Of a stretch of 64,000 nucleotides of DNA, positions 59,825 to 64,000 are shown piece by piece. The notes below the pieces were generated by a model that worked only from the letters and a program-made list of their open reading frames with translations, had not been told where the DNA came from and searched no databases. Source of the DNA: Devosia sp. (GTDB lineage: Bacteria > Pseudomonadota > Alphaproteobacteria > Rhizobiales > Devosiaceae); NCBI RefSeq assembly GCF_017307495.1, contig NZ_JAFKHE010000014.1, positions 1-64,000 on the forward strand. Reading direction: 5' to 3'. Within the stretch, counting starts at the first letter, position 1. Each line of letters opens with the position of its first letter. Both the position numbers and the translations under genes were made by a program.

Positions 59825-61177
59825 CTAGACCAGTGCCTTGATCTCCTTCTTCCGCCACCAGCCGAAATAATAGGCGGCCTGGAAGGTGAGAAGCGCGGCA
59901 AAGCTGAGGCAGTAACCCCACCAGACGCCGGGCAGCCCGAAGAAATGGCTGAGGGTCAGCGCCGAGGGCACCTCGACGAGGATGATGGCCGCGAGCGACA
60001 GGCCCATCGGGATCCAGACATCGCCCGAGGCCCGCATCACCGCCGAAAAGATCGAGCCCCAGCCGAACAGCAGGCAGCTCCACAGCACGATATGGAGCAG
60101 TGTCTCGGTCAGCTGCACCACTTCGGGTTCGGTGATGAACAGCTTCACCACCACTTCCGAGAACAGGTAGCCGAGCAGCACCAGCGCGCCGGTGAAGACG
60201 AGATTGATCACCGCCGCCGTGCGCGTCACGTGCTCCACCTCGTCGAACCGCCGCGCCCCGATGGCCTGGGCTGCGAAGATCGCCGAGGCGATGCCGATCG
60301 ACATGGCCGGGAACTGCACGTAGCTCAGCACCTGGTTCACCGCGCCATAGGCCGCCGTCGCGTCCGAGCCGAAGCGGTTGACGATGCCGACGATGACGAT
60401 GGCCGAGATCGACGACACCACCATGGCCACGCCCGCCGGGACTCCGAGCTTGAGGATCAGGCCCAGGAGCTTCACGTCGACCCTGAGGTTGCGGATCAGT
60501 TCGGCGTCGGGCGCCATCGGGCTCTGCTTGGCGTTGAGATAGAAGTAGAGGAAGATCAGCACGACGACGAAGCCGGCGATGAACGCCACCGCCGCGGCGA
60601 GCACGCCGATCTGCGGCAGGCCGAACCAGCCCTGGATCAGAGCCGGCGTCACCACCAGGCCCACCCCGATCGAGAAGATCAGCGTCAGGAGCGGCGTGAT
60701 CGTGTCGCCGACGCCGCGCAGCATCGAGGTGACGAGCAGGAAGATGAAGAAGCCCGGCATGCCGATGAGCACGACCCGGCCATAGGCGGCCGCTTCGCCG
60801 ATGATGTTGGCCGGCGCGCCCAGCATTTCCATGAGGTTGCGCGAGAACAGGGCGCCCAGGACGGCGACGACCAGCCCCATCAGGAAGCCGACGGTCAGCG
60901 TCGTGCCGGTGACTTGCTTGATCTTTGGGAGGTTCCGCGCCCCCCAGGCCTGCCCGATCAGGATCGAGGCGCCCGAGGCGAGCCCGATCACGAACGAGAT
61001 CAAGAGGATCATGATCGGGAAGAACACCGACACCGCGGCGAGCGCGTTCACCCCGATCATCTGGCCGATATAGATGTTGTTGATCGTACCCGACAGCGAC
61101 TGCAGGATGTTGCTGATCATCAGCGGCACGAGGAAGACGAGGAAGCGCCGCCAGAGCGGCTTGCTATGATCGATCAC
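59825..61177 (-). CDS. MATE-family multidrug exporter
   Basis: 450 aa, twelve membrane helices in two homologous bundles: LWRRFLVFLVPLMISNILQSLSGTINNIYIG in the first and LLGLILKLGVPAGVAMVVSS in the second. GQAWGARN and AAQAIGARRFDEV are the matched loop motifs of the two halves. MATE proteins export cationic or dinucleotide compounds with H+ or Na+. It is monocistronic. The interval 61178-61441 to the divergent azlC gene has no gene. Confidence 0.94.
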   Translation of the reverse strand: MIDHSKPLWRRFLVFLVPLMISNILQSLSGTINNIYIGQMIGVNALAAVSVFFPIMILLISFVIGLASGASILIGQAWGARNLPKIKQVTGTTLTVGFLMGLVVAVLGALFSRNLMEMLGAPANIIGEAAAYGRVVLIGMPGFFIFLLVTSMLRGVGDTITPLLTLIFSIGVGLVVTPALIQGWFGLPQIGVLAAAVAFIAGFVVVLIFLYFYLNAKQSPMAPDAELIRNLRVDVKLLGLILKLGVPAGVAMVVSSISAIVIVGIVNRFGSDATAAYGAVNQVLSYVQFPAMSIGIASAIFAAQAIGARRFDEVEHVTRTAAVINLVFTGALVLLGYLFSEVVVKLFITEPEVVQLTETLLHIVLWSCLLFGWGSIFSAVMRASGDVWIPMGLSLAAIILVEVPSALTLSHFFGLPGVWWGYCLSFAALLTFQAAYYFGWWRKKEIKALV

Positions 61178-61441
61178 AGGAGACTCCGAAACCCGAACAT
61201 GTCTGCGGCGGCGTTACCCAAGCTCGGCCGGTAGTGTGTCGGCACGGGGGCCTCTTCACATCTCACGGCAAGATGCAGGCGGGTCGGAGCACAGTTGGGT
61301 TCGAACGCACGGGCGCCTGATTAGCGTCCTATCGATGCCGGCGTCAATCGCGCACGACGGGACGGGCCATCAACATTCGGCCGGGCCCCGCGTCACCGCA
61401 TACCCTCGCGGTCGCCGCGCCATCTGCTATAGCCTCGCGCC

Positions 61442-62161
61442 ATGCACGCACCCGCCCCGCACCATGGCCGCGACCAGTTCTGGCTCGGCATCCGCATGTT
61501 CACCCCGGTCGCCATTTCGATCGCCGCCTACGGCCTCGTCTGGGGCGTTCTCGCCGGCCAGGCCGGCTTGAGCGTGGCCGAAGTCGCGCTGATGAGCGGG
61601 CTGGTCTTTGCCGGCTCGAGCCAGTTCGTCGTCCTCGACATGTGGATGCCCGGCAGCCTGCCCATCGCCTCGATCGTCATCGCCACGGCCATCGTCAACC
61701 TGCGCATCCTGCTGATGTCGGCAACCCTGCGGCCGCTGCTCGCGCCGCTGCCGCGCTGGCGTGCGCTGGGCGCGACGTTCTTCGTCACCGACGAGAGCTG
61801 GGCCATGACCATGACGGAAATCAGGAAAGGCGGCGCCGGCGTCGCCTTCTTCCTCGGCACCGGGGTCCTGAGCTGGCTCGCCTGGATGCTGTCGACGCTG
61901 ACGGGGCGCGTGCTCGGCGCCTTCATCGACGACCCCGCCAGATACGGGCTCGACTTCGCCTTCACCGCCACCTTCCTGGCCCTGCTGCTCGGCATGTGGA
62001 AGGGTCGGGGCGACCTCGTGCCCTGGATCGTCGCGGCGCTCGCCGCCATCGCCACGTCGCGGCTCGTGGACGGCAACTGGTACATCATCGTCGGCGGCCT
62101 CGCCGGCAGCCTCGCCGGCGCCGTGGCGGAATGGCTGAAGGAGCGCCGCCATGTCGCTTGA
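61442..62161 (+). CDS. azlC: AzlC-family branched-chain amino acid exporter, large subunit
   Basis: 239 aa. Typical AzlC text: GIRMFTPVAISIAAYGLVWGVLAGQAGLSVAEVALMSGLVFAGSSQFVVLDMW, IATAIVNLRILLMSATLRP and FFVTDESWAMTM. It forms an inner-membrane exporter with AzlD. The stop overlaps the azlD start region by 11 bp. Confidence 0.94.
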   Translation: MHAPAPHHGRDQFWLGIRMFTPVAISIAAYGLVWGVLAGQAGLSVAEVALMSGLVFAGSSQFVVLDMWMPGSLPIASIVIATAIVNLRILLMSATLRPLLAPLPRWRALGATFFVTDESWAMTMTEIRKGGAGVAFFLGTGVLSWLAWMLSTLTGRVLGAFIDDPARYGLDFAFTATFLALLLGMWKGRGDLVPWIVAALAAIATSRLVDGNWYIIVGGLAGSLAGAVAEWLKERRHVA

Positions 62162-62453
62162 CGCGCTGCTCGCCATCCTCGGCATGGCCGCCGTGACCTA
62201 CGCCATCCGCGCCGGCGGCGTCGCGCTCGCCAGCCGCCTGCCCGAGACCGGGTTCATCGCCACCTGGATGCGCCACCTGCCCGGCGCAGTGCTGGCCGCG
62301 CTCGTCGCCCCCGCCATCCTCGCGGGCGGCCCCGCCGAAGCCATTGCTGCCGCCACGACGGCCCTGATCCTGGTGCTGAGCCGCAATCTCTTCGCCGCCA
62401 TGGCCGGCGGGGTGCTGGCGGTCTATCTTGCTCGCCTCGCGCTCGGGACCTGA
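62151..62453 (+). CDS. azlD: AzlD-family branched-chain amino acid exporter, small subunit
   Basis: 100 aa, four membrane helices: LDALLAILGMAAVTYAIRAGGVALASRL, then a conserved WMRHLPGAVLAALVAPAIL and TALILVLSRNLFAAMAGGVLAVYLAR. It is the usual partner of AzlC and overlaps it by 11 bp. Confidence 0.93.
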   Translation: MSLDALLAILGMAAVTYAIRAGGVALASRLPETGFIATWMRHLPGAVLAALVAPAILAGGPAEAIAAATTALILVLSRNLFAAMAGGVLAVYLARLALGT

Positions 62454-62507
62454 CGGGAACGCGGATCCGGTCCCGGCCGTTGACCGAGCCAGCAGGGAGG
62501 CAAGCCA

Positions 62508-63095
62508 ATGCAGACCATCTCCGAACTGTTCGACACCTTCGAGCACGCGACTGCCGCCGTGCACGCGCTGCACCAGGCCGGCATCTCGCATGCCGACATC
62601 AGCCTCGTCGCCAACACCCCTCCGGACTATGAACGGGACGATGTCGGCGACGATGCGACGGCCGGCGCCGAGATCGGCGCCGGGCTCGGCGCCGCGGGCG
62701 GGCTGATGGCTGGCCTCGGCATCATCGCCATCCCGGGCCTCGGCCCGGTGGTCGCCGGCGGCTGGCTGTTCGCCACCGCGGTCGGGTCGCTTGCCGGCGC
62801 CAGCCTCGGCGCGGCAACCGGCGGACTGGTCGGCGCGCTCACCAGCGCCGGCGTGCCGGAGGCCAATGCCCACGCCCTCGTCGAGGGCGTGCGCGGCGGC
62901 GGTGCCATCGTCACCGCGCGGGTCGACGAAGCCCATGCCGGGCCGGCCACCGCGATCCTCAGGCACGCGCCGGGCAGCCGGGCCGCAATCCCCGAACCGA
63001 CCGAACCCTCACAGGAAGGCCAGGTCATCGAGGAGGTCGAGCATCATCGCCGGCCGGAGCCCGAACCCGAGCCCCGCGTGCCGCCGATCGTCTGA
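62508..63095 (+). CDS. YflT/GsiB-like stress protein with glycine-zipper
   Basis: 195 aa. The N-terminus (TISELFDTFEHATAAVHALHQAGISHADISLVAN) is the general-stress 17M/YflT-type fold. A long Gly/Ala-rich hydrophobic segment (about 50-115, GAEIGAGLGAAGGLMAGLGIIAIPGLGPVVAGG) looks like a glycine zipper that may insert in a membrane. GVPEANAHALVEGVRGGGAIVTARV repeats the first domain fold, and a Glu/Pro-rich tail ends the protein. The function is unknown; stress-related membrane association is inferred. Confidence 0.8.
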   Translation: MQTISELFDTFEHATAAVHALHQAGISHADISLVANTPPDYERDDVGDDATAGAEIGAGLGAAGGLMAGLGIIAIPGLGPVVAGGWLFATAVGSLAGASLGAATGGLVGALTSAGVPEANAHALVEGVRGGGAIVTARVDEAHAGPATAILRHAPGSRAAIPEPTEPSQEGQVIEEVEHHRRPEPEPEPRVPPIV

Positions 63096-63151
63096 TCCAC
63101 CAGCACCCCAGACTTGCCTGGGCCAGGGCGGAATGCTACGGCCATGCCCGC

Positions 63152-63195
63152 GCCCCTGTGGTGGAATTGGTAGACGCAGCGGACTCAAAATCCGC
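63152..63195 (+). pseudogene. tRNA-Leu (anticodon CAA) truncated after the anticodon arm
   Basis: GCCCCTG (acceptor 5' strand), a normal D-arm (GTGGAATTGGTAGAC) and the anticodon arm GCGGA-CTCAAAA-TCCGC are intact. After 63195 the expected variable arm, T-arm and CAGGGGC-A-CCA are absent; no CAGGGGC occurs before the window end. Transcription would not give a functional tRNA. Confidence 0.85.
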
Positions 63196-63421
63196 ATGAA
63201 CGTCTCCTTAGGCGATCTCGGGTATGTCCCCATGTCGCTACACATATGATTTTGCAAGCCTTTTCCTCCCTGTCAAGTGGCCCAATTCGGCGAGCCAGAG
63301 GGTCGCCATATGGTGACGCGGATTTTGTGACGGTGGGCACAACAATGCTGGACTGTGACCAGCGGTGTGACCAAGCGCTCTCCAACGGGGGGGTGAACAG
63401 CGGTTTTGGGCGACGGCAGCT

Positions 63422-63793
63422 GTGGTAGTGATCCCTGCAACCGTACTGACTTGGCTGGCCATAAGCCGCCCCCGGGAACTGGACCGCTGTGCGCTGACGC
63501 CCGAGGAACGCAATCGTGCGATTGCGGCTTGGGAGACCCGACAACTGGAAAAGGCCGGGCGCTCCGTGGGCAGTTCGGATCAGGCCCGGACCGCCACTGC
63601 CTGCGAACCGCTGCCGCCTGACACGGCGTTTATGCTGGACCTATGGGGTGCCCCGCCGCCAAGGAGGCGCTACGGCGCTCTAAGGGCAGCATCTGCGAGC
63701 GAAGCCAGGATGTTCGCATGGAACCGGGATATAGCGGAAGGAATGAAGAAATCGCCACGTAGCCCCCCGGGGGCGACCGCCAGAGCGGATTGA
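63422..63793 (+). CDS. Doubtful small protein in the right-hand accessory stretch
   Basis: 123 aa from a GTG at 63422. One N-terminal hydrophobic segment (VVIPATVLTWLAIS) precedes an Arg/Glu-rich helix (LTPEERNRAIAAWETRQLEKAGRS). The layout would fit a phage spanin or another small membrane protein. Codon use is not strongly coding-like, and no ribosome site is obvious. It may not be a gene. Apart from it, 63196-63979 holds only short open frames. Confidence 0.25.
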   Translation: MVVIPATVLTWLAISRPRELDRCALTPEERNRAIAAWETRQLEKAGRSVGSSDQARTATACEPLPPDTAFMLDLWGAPPPRRRYGALRAASASEARMFAWNRDIAEGMKKSPRSPPGATARAD

Positions 63794-63844
63794 ACCCAGT
63801 GAGGTCCCGTCTGAGCCCCAGGATTTCTGGCAACTTCTGAGAGA

Positions 63845-63947
63845 TAACGCAAGCCAATGTATACCCCCCTGTTGTCACTCGGAACCGATTGACTTTGCAC
63901 CACCGATGGGGCGCAGTGCGGTCCCTCAATAGCTAACGCTTGCGTTA
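63845..63947. repeat. Inverted repeats of TAACGC before the last gene
   Basis: TAACGCAAGC (63845-63854) is the reverse complement of GCTTGCGTTA (63938-63947). The second arm is also part of a local perfect hairpin, TAACGC-TT-GCGTTA (63934-63947). These lie 32 bp before the start at 63980 and may be its operator. Confidence 0.5.
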
Positions 63948-63979
63948 CGTATTGGGCGAATTCGCTTGGGGGGTGAACA

Positions 63980-64000
63980 ATGAAGTACAACCTTGTGGCG
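63980..64000 (+). CDS. Start of a gene cut by the window end
   Basis: ATG at 63980 is preceded by GGGGGG at the right distance and reads MKYNLVA to the end of the window. Only seven codons are visible, so no product can be given. Confidence 0.4.

Noticed and set aside
59537..61234. 565-codon plus-strand open frame
   Set aside because: It runs out of frame through the AAC(3) gene and antisense through the MATE gene; composition is Arg/His/Asp-rich shadow sequence.
63152..63260. Group I intron in tRNA-Leu
   Set aside because: Known tRNA introns split the anticodon loop; here the break is after the full anticodon stem and no 3' exon is found.
63185..63544. Minus-strand open frame of 119 codons at the right end
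   Set aside because: It has no ribosome site, mixed composition and runs across the tRNA junction; it is more likely chance.
1..64000. CRISPR array
   Set aside because: No set of regularly spaced identical repeats of 24-40 bp was seen on either strand.

Overview
The window looks like the chromosome of a high-GC alphaproteobacterium of the order Hyphomicrobiales, most like a Devosia-type organism. This is inferred from gene content and order: aerobic cobaltochelatase cobS-cobT, a Suv3-like helicase followed by an S4-domain gene and then fdxA and carD, rpmB next to a DUF3108 gene, and xerD-aroK-aroB. No 16S gene is present, so the genus is a guess.

Layout. (1) 0-3.5 kb is accessory DNA: an insertion-sequence end, a truncated sliding-clamp-like fragment, a TGT-fold protein resembling DpdA (DNA guanine transglycosylase), an unknown acidic protein and a catalytic-domain-only tyrosine recombinase, followed by inverted repeats. 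(2) 3.5-6 kb is a metal-efflux locus: an RcnR/DmeR-type sensor overlapping a His-rich CDF exporter, a divergent short CDF-like protein and a decayed LysR gene. (3) 6.1-15.7 kb looks like one envelope regulon: a PepSY protein, a PAP2 phosphatase, a two-component pair, a conserved membrane protein with a periplasmic partner, and a four-gene ABC-export operon. Three near-identical 16-bp palindromes stand in front of its three transcription units. (4) 15.7-24.5 kb is mixed: a secreted pentapeptide-like protein between two copies of a ~95-bp repeat, a CPBP protease, a second copy of the membrane/periplasmic module, a zinc alcohol dehydrogenase, a cyclase-type fragment, an EamA transporter lacking a helix, and an L,D-transpeptidase-family lipoprotein.

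(5) 24.6-45 kb is core: accA, xerD, aroK, aroB, two tandem secreted proteins with CBM60-like and OmpA-like domains, bolA, a DnaJ-domain protein, cobS, cobT, a phytase-like esterase, a YhhQ-type transporter, rpmB, the helicase, a higBA toxin-antitoxin pair, fdxA and carD. A possible small RNA or attenuator precedes carD. (6) 45-51.5 kb holds a second PepSY/two-component locus with cytochrome b561, then a lipid-modification-like cluster (FAD oxidoreductase, DUF1365, DUF1295, DUF2177). (7) 51.5-63.1 kb has an M48 lipoprotein protease, a secreted nuclease, OsmC, a copper chaperone, tRNA-Arg(CCT), a CAP-domain lipoprotein, TusA, a D-Ala-D-Ala carboxypeptidase, an HxlR regulator coupled to an AAC(3)-family acetyltransferase, a MATE exporter, AzlCD and a glycine-rich stress-type protein. 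(8) At 63.2 kb a tRNA-Leu(CAA) gene stops after its anticodon arm and unrelated DNA begins.

Most genes sit in tightly overlapping operons (ATGA, GTGA or TGATG junctions), which fixes many starts. All functional calls rest on reading motifs by eye; no database search was possible.
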